Part shown: one piece after another, positions 1 to 11,677 of the stretch
How the letters are laid out: every line of letters begins with the position of its first letter
How positions within the stretch are numbered: the first letter of the stretch is position 1
Assembly: GCA_030725745.1 (NCBI GenBank)
Contig: JANRFH010000033.1
Coordinates: 17,943 to 81,942 of the forward strand
DNA length: 64,000 bases
Reading direction: 5' to 3'
Origin: Akkermansiaceae bacterium
GTDB lineage: Bacteria > Verrucomicrobiota > Verrucomicrobiia > Verrucomicrobiales > Akkermansiaceae
Notes under the pieces: generated by a model
What the model saw: the letters and a program-made list of their open reading frames with translations, nothing else
Database searches by the model: none
What the model was told of the DNA's origin: nothing
Translations under genes and position numbers: made by a program

Positions 1-1
1 T

Positions 2-964
2 GATGTCTCTGCAGGTGTAGATGGTTTCAAACTACGCACTCCTTCCTTCCAAGCAATGGTCTCCGGAGGTGTTTCCTTCGCGCTATTGGAAGGTGATGAG
101 GCAGGGCCGCAGGCATTGGATGGTTCAGTTTTCGAACTGCACGAAGACGCCGACTCAGCTGCTTCTTCGACATTCGAGCCTACCTTTGAACTATTGTTGC
201 TCTTCGATCAGAGCATAAGAGGTCTCAGGATTTCTGCTCCGGTTGAATACCGTGGCATTGTGATCGGTAGGGTGAAGAGCATTTCATTCGACTACGCAAC
301 GGATCGTGAAAGCCACAAAATTCCTGTTCTTGTGGAGATTGATCCAAGTGCCCTTAGACCATCGGGAACGTTGGTGCCGGAAGAAGATGAATTGCCCATT
401 CTAGCGGATGCAATTGAGAAAGGTCTTCGTGCGACGCTCAAGACTGGCAGTTATCTTACCGGCGCTATGTTCGTGGATTTTGATTATTACCCTGAGGAGA
501 AAAAGGAAGTGCTAGCCTACAATGAGAATTATCCTCTGCTGCCAACCCTTGTTTCAGGGCTTGCACAGATAGAGGTAAAGCTCGCTTCGATCATGGAAAC
601 GATTGATGCCCTTCCGCTTGAAGAAACGGTAACGAATATATCGACTGCTGCGGAGGAGTCAAAAAAGGCACTGGCACAGATCGAAGGAGCAGCTGCGGCT
701 GCACGTGAGACGATGGAGAATCCAGAGTTCAAAGCGCTCCCGGCTGATGTAAGAGCTAGCTTGGCCGCTCTCGATAAATCCGTAACGAGCATGGGGCCGG
801 ATGGGAATATCCAAGGTGACCTGCTGCGTACGCTCGACGAACTCCGCAATGCGATACGCTCAATGGAAAGCATGACGGATACGATTAAGGACGATCCGAA
901 TTCCCTCCTTTTTGGCAAGGATGACTCGGTGAACCCCAGACCAAAGGCAGCGGGACGCCGCTGA
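2..964 (+). CDS. pqiB: PqiB-type MCE/MlaD-domain protein, C-terminal part (5' truncated by window edge)
   Basis: The reading frame is open from the first bases of the window, so the true start lies upstream; an internal ATG at 56 is not a convincing start because the codons before it already read as family sequence (TPSFQAMVSGG, typical just before the last MCE repeat of PqiB). The fragment carries the end of one MCE/MlaD domain, then the next MCE repeat (LRISAPVEYRGIVIGRV), then an alpha-helical, alanine-rich tail ending near NPRPKAAGRR. PqiB proteins are inner-membrane-anchored periplasm-spanning tubes that move lipids between the two membranes. The next gene, 19 bp downstream, encodes the matching PqiC lipoprotein, which supports this over a generic MlaD. 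A pqiA-like membrane gene is expected to the left but is outside the window. Confidence 0.85.
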   Translation, partial: DVSAGVDGFKLRTPSFQAMVSGGVSFALLEGDEAGPQALDGSVFELHEDADSAASSTFEPTFELLLLFDQSIRGLRISAPVEYRGIVIGRVKSISFDYATDRESHKIPVLVEIDPSALRPSGTLVPEEDELPILADAIEKGLRATLKTGSYLTGAMFVDFDYYPEEKKEVLAYNENYPLLPTLVSGLAQIEVKLASIMETIDALPLEETVTNISTAAEESKKALAQIEGAAAAARETMENPEFKALPADVRASLAALDKSVTSMGPDGNIQGDLLRTLDELRNAIRSMESMTDTIKDDPNSLLFGKDDSVNPRPKAAGRR

Positions 965-983
965 TCTTTTTATCATCAATTAT

Positions 984-1547
984 ATGAAAAAATTTCTCAC
1001 AGTCCTACTCTGCTCAGCATTTCTCACAGCGTGCAGTAGCACCGTCCCGACTTTTTATATACTCAGTGCGGAAGGAACTCTGCCGTCCGGAGGTGGAACG
1101 GGCATAGGTGTGGGGCCGGTAACGCTGGCGGAATACGTGGACAGGCAAAACCTTGTAATTCAGACTAGTCCCAACACACTGGAGCTAGCTAAAAGTCACT
1201 TGTGGGCGGGGGATCTGGATGATTCCGTAGCTAGAGTTCTGGCGACGAACATCGGCCGCAGACTGAAGACCGGAAACGTCCGCACCTATCCTTGGCGCAA
1301 GGATAGTGAAATCGATTACCAGGTTTCCATGGATATTCGCGAGTTCATTGCTGGCAGCGACGGCTATGCACATATCGAGGCGACTTGGCGCATCTACAAA
1401 ATGCCCGGATCAAGACAAGTAGTTTCAAAAACCTTCATCGGCAAGGAGCCGATCGCTAGCGAGGACTACGAATCGGTGGTCGCAGCTCAGTCGCGCTTGT
1501 TGGGTAAACTTTCCGAGGAAATTGCCGCCGCAATCCGCAAGAACTAG
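984..1547 (+). CDS. pqiC: PqiC-family outer-membrane lipoprotein (ABC-transport auxiliary type)
   Basis: A 187-residue protein with a clear lipoprotein signal peptide: a basic start, a short hydrophobic stretch and a lipobox LTAC with the acylated cysteine at residue 17. The mature part fits the PqiC/DUF330 family: YILS near the N-terminus, IGVGPVTLAEYVDR, and a central WAGDLDDSVARVLATNI segment. These lipoproteins sit in the outer membrane and receive the tip of the PqiB tube. The gene lies directly after pqiB and 2 bp before the HIT gene, so the three probably form one transcript. Family assignment is secure from motifs and context; the lipid carried is unknown. Confidence 0.87.
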   Translation: MKKFLTVLLCSAFLTACSSTVPTFYILSAEGTLPSGGGTGIGVGPVTLAEYVDRQNLVIQTSPNTLELAKSHLWAGDLDDSVARVLATNIGRRLKTGNVRTYPWRKDSEIDYQVSMDIREFIAGSDGYAHIEATWRIYKMPGSRQVVSKTFIGKEPIASEDYESVVAAQSRLLGKLSEEIAAAIRKN

Positions 1548-1549
1548 TC

Positions 1550-1960
1550 ATGGAATTCGTCCTTAACGAACGGCTCGCCAAAGGTGGGTTCGAGGTCACA
1601 CGGAAATATGGCTGCCGCATCCTTTTGAAAAACGAGGCGAATTTTGCGTGGTTCATTCTCGTGCCGGTTGTCGCGGAGGGAACCGAAGATCTCCATCAGC
1701 TGGACGAGGAAACTTTCGCCAATGTGATGGCGGGAGTAAGGGAGGTTTCGCGTTTTGTGGAAAGCCATTTCAAGCCGGAGAAACTCAATGTCGGCTGCAT
1801 CGGCAACATGGTGAGGCAGATGCACATCCACGTGGTCGGACGTTTCACCAATGACCCTGCATGGCCGGGTGTAGTCTGGGCTTGTGATGAAAAACGAAAA
1901 TACGGGGAAGGGGAGGCTAAGGCTATCGTCTTGGCGGCGCAGGATTTTCTGAGTGGTTGA
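1550..1960 (+). CDS. HIT-domain protein (histidine-triad superfamily hydrolase)
   Basis: A 136-residue single-domain protein. It has the HIT-fold pattern, with NEANFAWFILVPVV early and a triad-like segment QMHIHVVGR near residue 87, followed by a tryptophan-rich end (DPAWPGVVW). The first histidine of the usual HxHxH is a glutamine; as far as I recall this QxHxH form is normal for one bacterial HIT subfamily, so the protein need not be inactive. HIT proteins hydrolyse or transfer nucleotidyl groups (Ap4A or nucleoside phosphoramidates). It follows pqiC by 2 bp and precedes a strong terminator, so it is probably the last gene of that operon. The substrate cannot be read from sequence. Confidence 0.8.
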   Translation: MEFVLNERLAKGGFEVTRKYGCRILLKNEANFAWFILVPVVAEGTEDLHQLDEETFANVMAGVREVSRFVESHFKPEKLNVGCIGNMVRQMHIHVVGRFTNDPAWPGVVWACDEKRKYGEGEAKAIVLAAQDFLSG

Positions 1961-1971
1961 ACGCAAAAAAG

Positions 1972-2003
1972 AAAAGCCGGAAAGGTTTCCCTGCCCGGCT
2001 TTT
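1972..2003. terminator. bidirectional rho-independent terminator, copy 1
   Basis: A stem AAAAGCCGG / CCGGCTTTT (1972-1980 with 1995-2003) is flanked by A and T runs, so it can stop transcription from both sides: the pqi-HIT operon from the left and the secreted-protein gene from the right. The same block, with the trailing motif TTTNGAAAATGATCGG, recurs at 2864-2912. Confidence 0.8.
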
Positions 2004-2024
2004 GAAAATGATCGGTGATTAGGG

Positions 2025-2798
2025 CTACGGTAGCGCTAGACCGGCGGTGAGATCGACCTTGAGAGTGATTTGCTCACGCCCTGTCCATGTTTCAACGGCT
2101 AGGATCAAGTCGGTCGGCTTAGCTTTGAAGCGGTAGGAAAATTCTCCGGAACCCTTTGATCCACCAAAGCCACCCATCCAGCTCGAGCCACCCCGATCCG
2201 CTTCGAGCAACTTGCCGTCTTTGGTGTAGAAGAGGAACCCTGCGTAGTCATCGATACGACGGTTCGTAGAAAACTCGATTTCGTAAACGTCATCTTCATA
2301 GTCGGACTTGCGGATGGATTTGATTTCGATTGCAGGCATTTCCTTGTCGTCTCCGGGAAATTTCACTGCGCTTCCAACCTTTGCTTCGAACGGCGCGCTG
2401 CGAGTCTCCGCTTTTCCGGTGGCGAGTGTAACGGGCAAGCTACCCTCTATCTTGATATTGCCGTCGGTATCCATTTTAACGGGATCTGTCGTTTTGAATT
2501 CCAGCTTCAAAGCGAGGCGATCATCGGAAAATGCCATGTTGCTGAAAAAGGAGCAGTCGGTCTTCGCTCCGCCCAGAGTGATCGTTGCCTTGTCGTCATC
2601 GAAATCGACCATCGTCTTGCCAACGCTTCTTACTATAAGAGCAGCATTGTGGCCTTTCGACATATTGAAGGTCTTGAAGCCGTCGAAATCCTTTTCCCCG
2701 TCATCGAAGACCACTTGGATTCCCGCGAGGGTCACGGTCGGTTCGGCGGCATGAACCAAGGAAAAGGCGATGAACGGGATAATGATAAAAGATTTCAT
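2025..2798 (-). CDS. secreted protein of unknown function
   Basis: The start is placed at the ATG at 2798 because it opens a good signal peptide (MKSFIIIPFIAFSLVHA, cleavage near residue 17); a start further upstream would put unrelated residues before it. The mature protein, about 240 residues, is acidic and beta-rich. It has two halves, one built around repeated short D/K-rich strands (VDFDDDKATITLGG) and one containing EFSTNRRIDDYAGFLFYT and a glycine-rich SSWMGGFGGSKGSGEF loop, and ends with strands typical of a beta-sandwich. I recognise no family. The gene stands alone between two near-identical terminators and does not belong to the neighbouring operons. Confidence 0.7.
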   Translation of the reverse strand: MKSFIIIPFIAFSLVHAAEPTVTLAGIQVVFDDGEKDFDGFKTFNMSKGHNAALIVRSVGKTMVDFDDDKATITLGGAKTDCSFFSNMAFSDDRLALKLEFKTTDPVKMDTDGNIKIEGSLPVTLATGKAETRSAPFEAKVGSAVKFPGDDKEMPAIEIKSIRKSDYEDDVYEIEFSTNRRIDDYAGFLFYTKDGKLLEADRGGSSWMGGFGGSKGSGEFSYRFKAKPTDLILAVETWTGREQITLKVDLTAGLALP

Positions 2799-2863
2799 GG
2801 TTTTCAGAAACTGATATTTGGATACGTGTGCGTCCAGCTTTAACACGTGTGATAGTAACACAA

Positions 2864-2895
2864 AAAAGCCGGACAGGTTTCCCTGCCCGGCTTTT
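2864..2895. terminator. bidirectional rho-independent terminator, copy 2
   Basis: The stem GCCGGaCAGG / CCTGcCCGGC has one mismatch, closed by a TTTC loop, flanked by A6 on the left and TTTT on the right. It lies 36 bp beyond the groEL stop (read on the minus strand) and upstream of the secreted-protein gene. It matches copy 1 almost base for base, including about 15 bp beyond the T run. Confidence 0.8.
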
Positions 2896-2931
2896 GGAAA
2901 TGATCGGCGATGCTGAGATCGCCGTCACGAT

Positions 2932-4599
<1,668 letters not shown>

Positions 4600-4622
4600 T
4601 TATTGGTGATTGCTGATTGGGT

Positions 4623-4913
4623 TTATCCAACGATGCCGAGGATGTCGGCTTCGGAGAGGATGAGGACTTCTTCGCCGTCGAGCTTCACTTCAGTGCCGCC
4701 GTATTTGGAGATGAGGACTTTGTCGCCGACTTTGACGGAGAACTCGATGTCCTTGCCGTTGTCGTCTTTGCTGCCAGTGCCGAGTGCAATGACTTCAGCT
4801 TCTTGTGGTTTTTCTTTCGCGGAGTCCGGAAGGACGATGCCGCCTGCGCTGATGGTGTCTGCTTCGAGACGCTTTACGAGGACGCGTTGTCCGAGTGGTT
4901 TGATGCTAGCCAT
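4623..4913 (-). CDS. groES: co-chaperonin GroES
   Basis: A 96-residue protein of normal length. It begins [12 protein letters not shown], carries the mobile loop that contacts GroEL ([16 protein letters not shown], about residues 25-40), the roof-loop region ([19 protein letters not shown]) and the typical C-terminal [15 protein letters not shown]. GroES caps the GroEL chamber. It is 76 bp downstream of dnaK and 41 bp upstream of groEL, all on the minus strand. Confidence 0.98.
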   Translation of the reverse strand: MASIKPLGQRVLVKRLEADTISAGGIVLPDSAKEKPQEAEVIALGTGSKDDNGKDIEFSVKVGDKVLISKYGGTEVKLDGEEVLILSEADILGIVG

Positions 4914-4950
4914 ATGTGTATTCTGGTTTATTGGTTTGGTTTGTTAGAAG

Positions 4951-4976
4951 CCACTTCCCGCAAGCTGCGGGTGTGG
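4951..4976 (-). promoter_or_regulatory. hairpin in the dnaK-groES intercistronic gap
   Basis: CCCGCA and TGCGGG (4957-4962 / 4966-4971) pair around a 3-base loop, and the outer CCAC/GTGG extends the stem to 26 bases. No T run follows on the minus strand, so it is a poor terminator. It is more likely an mRNA processing or stability element that separates dnaK from groESL transcripts. Confidence 0.45.
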
Positions 4977-4989
4977 AAAGTGTTTGTGA

Positions 4990-6918
<1,929 letters not shown>

Positions 6919-7044
6919 TTAAGGTTGCTGGTGTTCTCTTTGCAGGGCGTGTGCCGTTCACTCTTGGTGAGTTATAAGTTATTGGTTATCAGTTATTTGT
7001 GGATTTTAGTGTGCTATGCTGTAGGGCAAATTTGAGACAGGGTG

Positions 7045-7071
7045 GCGCAGTCTGGTGAGACTTTCTGACGC
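7045..7071 (-). promoter_or_regulatory. possible stem-loop in the dnaK upstream region
   Basis: Read on the minus strand, GCG-t-CAG pairs with CTG-CGC and an inner TCT pairs with AGA around a CACC loop. It sits 139 bp before the dnaK start in the 231-bp gap shared with the divergent gene at 7138. It could be an operator or leader structure for either gene. The rest of the gap is AT-rich (repeated TTAT/GTTA words at 6970-7000) and contains no recognisable CIRCE element. Confidence 0.28.
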
Positions 7072-7137
7072 ATTGTGACAGGTTAGGACTGGATTCCCGG
7101 GGGCTTGCCAAGGGGTGGGGGTGAGTTAGAATCCGGC

Positions 7138-7770
7138 ATGAATTCAGAATCTTCGGATGTTTCGGGCGCAGCGGCTTCAGGTGTGAATCTTCAGCCGAAG
7201 AAGAAAATTTCCTGCGGGCTGATCGCAGTAGTAGCGATTCTGCTCCTGCTGGTGACGTGTGCGGGGGCTTACTGGTGGTATAATCGTCCGATTACGCCGG
7301 TGGAGCTAAGTGCGAAGGAGAAGCAGGTGGTGGAAGAGAAGGTGGGTAGCATCGAAGCGGCACCGGGTGAGCCGGAGTATGAGCGTGGATCCAAGGAGAT
7401 TGTGCTGACGGAGCGGGAGCTCAATGGCTTGATCAATCAGAATACGTCGCTCGGAGATAAGCTGAAGTTGACGCTAGCTACGGGTGAGGTGCACGCTCGG
7501 TTGGAGACGGATCTAGATGAGGATCTGCCGGTTGTCGGTGGGAAAAAGCTTAAGGCCAAGGCGAGGTTTCTGGTGGGCAGCGTGGAGGGCCGGCCATCGT
7601 TGGTGCTGGATGATATAACGGTGTGGGGCGCTTCTTTGCCGAACGACTGGCTTGGAGGACTGAAAGGTCAGGATCTGCTCGGTCAGATTTTCGGCGGTGG
7701 CGGGGGGGTGAGCGGGATTGCGGAGCTGCGGATTGAGAGGGGACAGCTGGTGATTAAGCTGGCGGAGTGA
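7138..7770 (+). CDS. single-pass membrane protein of unknown function
   Basis: The start is taken at the ATG at 7138 (MNSESSDVSG) rather than 7105, because the family-like part begins after it. The protein has about 210 residues: a polar N-terminal tail, a basic QPKKKISCG, one membrane segment (residues ~29-50, LIAVVAILLLLVTCAGAYWW), then an extracytoplasmic domain with ELNGLINQN and a Gly-rich stretch near the end. The outer domain repeats short strands (KLTLATGEVHARLETDLDED, LVGSVEGRPSLVLDDI) and vaguely resembles small beta-barrel lipid-binding domains of the YpmS/DUF2140 type; that likeness is weak. It is divergent from dnaK and convergent with avtA. Confidence 0.65.
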   Translation: MNSESSDVSGAAASGVNLQPKKKISCGLIAVVAILLLLVTCAGAYWWYNRPITPVELSAKEKQVVEEKVGSIEAAPGEPEYERGSKEIVLTERELNGLINQNTSLGDKLKLTLATGEVHARLETDLDEDLPVVGGKKLKAKARFLVGSVEGRPSLVLDDITVWGASLPNDWLGGLKGQDLLGQIFGGGGGVSGIAELRIERGQLVIKLAE

Positions 7771-7798
7771 CGGGGTGAGCGGAGCGTGAGATAGCGGT

Positions 7799-9073
7799 TT
7801 ACAAAGCCGCGCTCCATATTGTGGCGACTTCTTCGCCGATGATTTCTAGGCCGTCGCGGACCGTGCTTTCCTCCATGGCGAAGGAGACGCGGATGCATTC
7901 GTGGCGGTGACGCCAGTCGTTATCGTCGCAGCCGAAGAAGAAGTGGTTGCCGGGGATGACGAGGACTTCGCGGGCTTTGAGGCGTTGGTAGAGCTCGGCG
8001 GAGGTGACGGGGAGGTCGGGGAACCAGAGCCAGAGGAAGAGGGCGCCCTCGCTGCGGTGCATGTGCCATGGGAAGCGCTCGCCGAAGATTTCGAGGGCGG
8101 CGGCTTGGGCGACTTTGGATTTCTGGAGGTAAAAGGGGCGGATGACGTTTTCGCTGAGGGAGAGGATTTCCCCGCTGCGGATGAGGGGCAGGGTGAGCTG
8201 CTGGCCGCTGCCGGGATTGGCGAGGCCGGTGATGGCGGTCATCGAGGAAATGGCGCGGATGATCTCCGGGGAGGCGACGACGATGCCGGTGCGTGTGGCG
8301 GGGAGGCCGAGTTTTGAGAGGCTGAGGGTGAGGATGACGTGGTTTTCGAAGAAAGGTTTCGCATCGGTGAAAATGATGCCGGGGAAGGGGGCTCCGTAGG
8401 CGTTGTCGATGATGAGAGGGATGCCTTTGCGCTTGGCGATTTCTGAAAGCTGGCGGACTTCTTTGTCTTCGAGTACGTTTCCGGTTGGGTTTGTCGGGCG
8501 TGAAACGCAGATGGCGGCGACATCGTCATCGACGCGGAGGTGTTCGAAATCGACGTGGTATTTGAACTCGTGCGGGGCGGTGTGTTCGATCTCCGGGCGG
8601 AAGGCGCGGAACATTTCCTTGTCGAGTCCTTGAGCGGCGTAGCCGATGTATTCTGGGACGATGGGGAAGAGGATCTTGCGGTGGCTGCCGTCTGGCATTT
8701 CCCCGGCGAGAAGATTGAAGAGGTAGAAAAACGCGGTCTGCCCGCCGCTGGTGAGGGCGATGTTTTCCGAGGAAACGTCCCAACCGAATGAGTCGCGGAG
8801 GAGGTCGGCAACGGCGGCGATGAAGTCGGGATTTCCCTGGGGGGGATCGTAGGTGGTGAGGAGGCGGCGGGTGGCGTTGTCGTCGAGGGAGATTTCGCTG
8901 AGGCGGTTTTGCCAGATCGCATTGATCTCCGGGATCTGGGCTGGTTGGCCGCCGCCGAGCATTTTGAGGTTCGGGCCGCCGTGGGCGAGGGCTTGGCCGA
9001 GATCGTCCATGAGCTCGCCGATGCCGCTGCCGCCTGCGAGGGATTGGCCGATGTTGGAGAAGGGGTGATTCAT
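7799..9073 (-). CDS. avtA: valine-pyruvate aminotransferase (PLP, class I/II)
   Basis: The ATG at 9073 (MNHPFSNIGQ) gives about 424 residues, close to the usual size; the longer frame upstream adds sequence unlike the family. Family-specific stretches are GGGQPAQIPE, FYLFNLLAGEMPDG, FPIVPEYIGYAAQGLD, SRPTNPTGNV, IDNAYGAPFPGIIF and EGALFLWLWF. The PLP lysine is in SLSKLGLPATR. These closely match E. coli AvtA, which makes valine from 2-ketoisovalerate with alanine as amino donor. It is divergent from the Y-family polymerase with 116 bp between the starts, and nothing links the two functionally. Confidence 0.9.
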   Translation of the reverse strand: MNHPFSNIGQSLAGGSGIGELMDDLGQALAHGGPNLKMLGGGQPAQIPEINAIWQNRLSEISLDDNATRRLLTTYDPPQGNPDFIAAVADLLRDSFGWDVSSENIALTSGGQTAFFYLFNLLAGEMPDGSHRKILFPIVPEYIGYAAQGLDKEMFRAFRPEIEHTAPHEFKYHVDFEHLRVDDDVAAICVSRPTNPTGNVLEDKEVRQLSEIAKRKGIPLIIDNAYGAPFPGIIFTDAKPFFENHVILTLSLSKLGLPATRTGIVVASPEIIRAISSMTAITGLANPGSGQQLTLPLIRSGEILSLSENVIRPFYLQKSKVAQAAALEIFGERFPWHMHRSEGALFLWLWFPDLPVTSAELYQRLKAREVLVIPGNHFFFGCDDNDWRHRHECIRVSFAMEESTVRDGLEIIGEEVATIWSAAL

Positions 9074-9161
9074 TGGGAGGATGTTGAGAGGTTTTCCGGG
9101 AAATGAAAATGCCTGTGGTGGATTTTCCGAAAATTGAGGGAATTTGCGCGTTGCTAAATAC

Positions 9162-9175
9162 TGTTCTAATGAGTA
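9162..9175. promoter_or_regulatory. LexA-box-like sequence before the Y-family polymerase
   Basis: TGTTC-TAAT-GAGTA matches 8 of 10 informative bases of TGTTC-N4-GAACA, the LexA motif I recall being reported for Verrucomicrobiota. It lies 15 bp before the chosen start of the polymerase and would overlap the alternative ATG at 9169, which favours the start at 9190. SOS control of such a polymerase is expected biologically. Confidence 0.5.
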
Positions 9176-9189
9176 GTTATATTTCACCA

Positions 9190-10425
9190 ATGAGTCATCC
9201 GCTCCGCTCGCTATTTCTGGATATGGACAGCTATTTCGCGTCCGTGGAGCAGCATTTTGCGCCGGAGTTGAGGGGGCTGCCGGTGGCGGTGGCGCCGATG
9301 CTGGTGGAGAGCACGAGCTGTATTGCGGCGAGTTATGAGGCGAAGGCTTTCGGGGTGAAGACGGGGACGCGTGTCTCGGATGCGCGGGTGATGTGTCCGG
9401 GGATACGCATTCTGCACGCGCGGCCTCCGCTTTATGTGGAGGTTCATCACAAGATCGTGGAAATCGTGGAGTCCTGCATCCATGTGGATCATGTGCTTTC
9501 GATTGATGAAATGGTTTGCTGGCTGCCGACGAATTTGCGCACGCAGGAGGCGGTGGAGGCGCTGGGTGCCGGGATCAAAGGGAAATTGGCGGCTGAGCTG
9601 AGTCCGGCGGTGAAGTGCTCGATTGGGATCGCGCCGAATGGGTGGTTGGCGAAGACCGCTTCGAAGATGAAGAAGCCGGATGGGTTTATGGTGATACGCT
9701 CGGAGGATCTGCCGGAGGTGTTGCATGGGCTTTCCTTGGGGGATCTGCATGGAATCGGCACGAATATGGAGCTGCGGCTGCACTCGCACGGGATTCATAC
9801 GGTGGAGCAGCTATGTGTGGCACCGAAGCAGTTGCTGAAAGGGATATGGGGAGGCGTGGAGGGAAAGCGACTTTGGCATCGGCTGCGGGGTGAGGTGACG
9901 GAGGATTATGATTCTGACCCGACGAAGAAATCTATCGGTCACGGGCATGTGTTGCCTCCGGAATTTCGAGCACCGGCACGTGCGTTGCCGGTGATTCACC
10001 GGCTGGTGCAGAAAGCAGCGCTACGTATGAGAACCCATGGGCTGTTGGCGGAGACGCTCGAGCTTTCGCTGAGTTTCACGAATCACCAAAGGTGGTCGGG
10101 AGGGGTTGTATTTGCCGGGACGGCGGATTCGCTTTTCTTGACGCAGATGATCAAAGGGCTGTGGAAAGAGCGGCCGCATCAGAGGGAGGGCGTGGCGAAG
10201 GCGAATATCGTGCTGGGGAGATTGGTGGAGGAGAAACAATACACGCCGTCGTTGTTTGATCGGGAGGCATGTGGTCGCATCGCGCAGCTGAATAAGACGA
10301 TGGATGGGATCACGGGGAAATTCGGCAAGCAGGCGCTGTATTTGGGCGGGGCACATGGGGCGTTGGATACGGCACAACCGAAGATCGCCTTCGGGCATAT
10401 TCCGGATGTGAAGGTGGAAGGGTGA
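9190..10425 (+). CDS. Y-family DNA polymerase (DinB/UmuC type)
   Basis: About 411 residues from the ATG at 9190. The palm contains both catalytic signatures: LFLDMDSYFASVEQ near the start and SIDEM around residue 104. It also has YEAKAFGVKTGTRVSDA and SIGIAPNGWLAKTASKMKKP, diagnostic of lesion-bypass polymerases. A helix-hairpin-helix (LGDLHGIGTNMELRLHSHGI) is followed by a little-finger domain. It is longer and less E. coli-like than DinB: the C-terminus has no obvious beta-clamp motif, and residues after KKSIGHGHVLPPE diverge. It may be a DinB-related verrucomicrobial type, so no symbol is given. A LexA-like box precedes it. Confidence 0.88.
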   Translation: MSHPLRSLFLDMDSYFASVEQHFAPELRGLPVAVAPMLVESTSCIAASYEAKAFGVKTGTRVSDARVMCPGIRILHARPPLYVEVHHKIVEIVESCIHVDHVLSIDEMVCWLPTNLRTQEAVEALGAGIKGKLAAELSPAVKCSIGIAPNGWLAKTASKMKKPDGFMVIRSEDLPEVLHGLSLGDLHGIGTNMELRLHSHGIHTVEQLCVAPKQLLKGIWGGVEGKRLWHRLRGEVTEDYDSDPTKKSIGHGHVLPPEFRAPARALPVIHRLVQKAALRMRTHGLLAETLELSLSFTNHQRWSGGVVFAGTADSLFLTQMIKGLWKERPHQREGVAKANIVLGRLVEEKQYTPSLFDREACGRIAQLNKTMDGITGKFGKQALYLGGAHGALDTAQPKIAFGHIPDVKVEG

Positions 10426-10480
10426 TGCCTATAGCTTCGCGGTTGCAAAGCGTGGCGGAGGGCGGCAGTTTCACGGGGAC

Positions 10481-11632
10481 ATGGCATTTGATTTTGATAC
10501 GGTATTGGAGAGGAAAGGGACGGGGTGCATCAAGTTCGACCGCAGGCCGGAGCTGGATCCTTTCTGGGTGGCGGACATGGATTTCGTATCGGCTCCGTGT
10601 ATCCTGAAGGCGCTGCATGAGCGGGTGGATCATGGGGTTTTTGGTTATGCGATGGCGCATGATGGGCTGACGGATACGATACGCGCCTATTTCAAGGATT
10701 ACCGTGGTGTTTCTTTAAATGAGGATCATCTAACACATCTCGGTGGCTTGGTTCCGGCGCTTTCGCTGGCGGCGCGGGCGTATTGCAAGGAGGGTGAGGA
10801 AATCCTGACCTGCACGCCGGTGTATTATCCGTTCCTGAATGTACACAAGGACGCGGGGGCGAAGCTGCTGACCGTGGATCATGTTTTTGCGAACGGACGC
10901 TGGGAGTTCGATTGGGACGCGATGGAGAAAACGGTGACGGAGAAGACGAGGATTTTCCTGCTGTGCAATCCGCAGAATCCGCTGGGGCGAGTTTTCAGTG
11001 AGGAGGAAATGATCAAGCTGGCTGAGTTTTGTGAGAGGCATGATCTGGTGCTTGTTTCCGATGAGATCCATTGTGACCTGATCCTCGATGAGGGGCTGAA
11101 GCATTATTCCGCGCTGAATCTTCCAGAGCGTTTTCAGAAACTGGTGGTGGCGCTGTTTTCACCGAGCAAGACCTGGAACATCGCGGGGCTTGGATATGCG
11201 TTTGCGATGATTCCTGATGATTCGTTGCGGAGGAAGTTCCTTGCTGCGAGGGGGCACACCTTGGCGGAGATCAATGCACTGTCATACTACGCTGCAGAGG
11301 CGGCCTACAAAGATGGCGAGCCGTGGAGGGAAGAGCTGATTGCGTATCTGAAATCGAATCGTGATGAGCTGGTGCGCTTTGTGAATGGGGAATGCGAGGG
11401 GCTTTCGATACATGCACCGGAAGTGACGTATCTAGCGTGGATCGATGCGCGTAAGCTGGGTGTTCCGAATCCAGCGAAGTTTTTCGAGGAAAAGGCCGGG
11501 CTGTTTCTTTCCGATGGCGCGCCGTTCGGCTGGTCGGGATGGGTGAGGTTTAACTTTGCTTGCCCGAGATCGCGAATGTTGGAGGGGCTTGGGAAGATGA
11601 AGAAGGCTTTGGAGACGCTGAATGTGGGGTAG
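10481..11632 (+). CDS. PLP-dependent C-S lyase / aminotransferase, MalY/PatB family
   Basis: A 383-residue fold-type I PLP enzyme of full length. It begins with FDFDTVLERKGTGCIKFD and FWVADMDF, which mark the MalY/PatB (cystathionine beta-lyase-like) group. It contains CNPQNPLGRVF and LVLVSDEIHCDLIL, with the PLP lysine in SPSKTWNIAGL; the C-terminal arginine that binds the substrate carboxylate is in GWVRFNFACPRSR. Members split cystathionine or cysteine to pyruvate and ammonia, and some act as aminotransferases. The gene stands alone, 55 bp after the polymerase. The family is clear but the in vivo substrate is not. Confidence 0.87.
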   Translation: MAFDFDTVLERKGTGCIKFDRRPELDPFWVADMDFVSAPCILKALHERVDHGVFGYAMAHDGLTDTIRAYFKDYRGVSLNEDHLTHLGGLVPALSLAARAYCKEGEEILTCTPVYYPFLNVHKDAGAKLLTVDHVFANGRWEFDWDAMEKTVTEKTRIFLLCNPQNPLGRVFSEEEMIKLAEFCERHDLVLVSDEIHCDLILDEGLKHYSALNLPERFQKLVVALFSPSKTWNIAGLGYAFAMIPDDSLRRKFLAARGHTLAEINALSYYAAEAAYKDGEPWREELIAYLKSNRDELVRFVNGECEGLSIHAPEVTYLAWIDARKLGVPNPAKFFEEKAGLFLSDGAPFGWSGWVRFNFACPRSRMLEGLGKMKKALETLNVG

Positions 11633-11677
11633 CATTTCATCCTTCCTGAGCACATGATTATGTGTTTATTGTAGCGT

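Noticed and set aside
4914..4989. CIRCE operator or sigma-32 promoter before groES or dnaK
   Set aside because: I looked for TTAGCACTC-N9-GAGTGCTAA and for the sigma-32 pattern here and at 6907-7137 and found no acceptable match.
9103..9189. Earlier ATG starts (9103, 9169) for the Y-family polymerase
   Set aside because: The residues before MSHPLRSLFLDMD are unlike the family and the LexA-like motif would lie inside the coding sequence.
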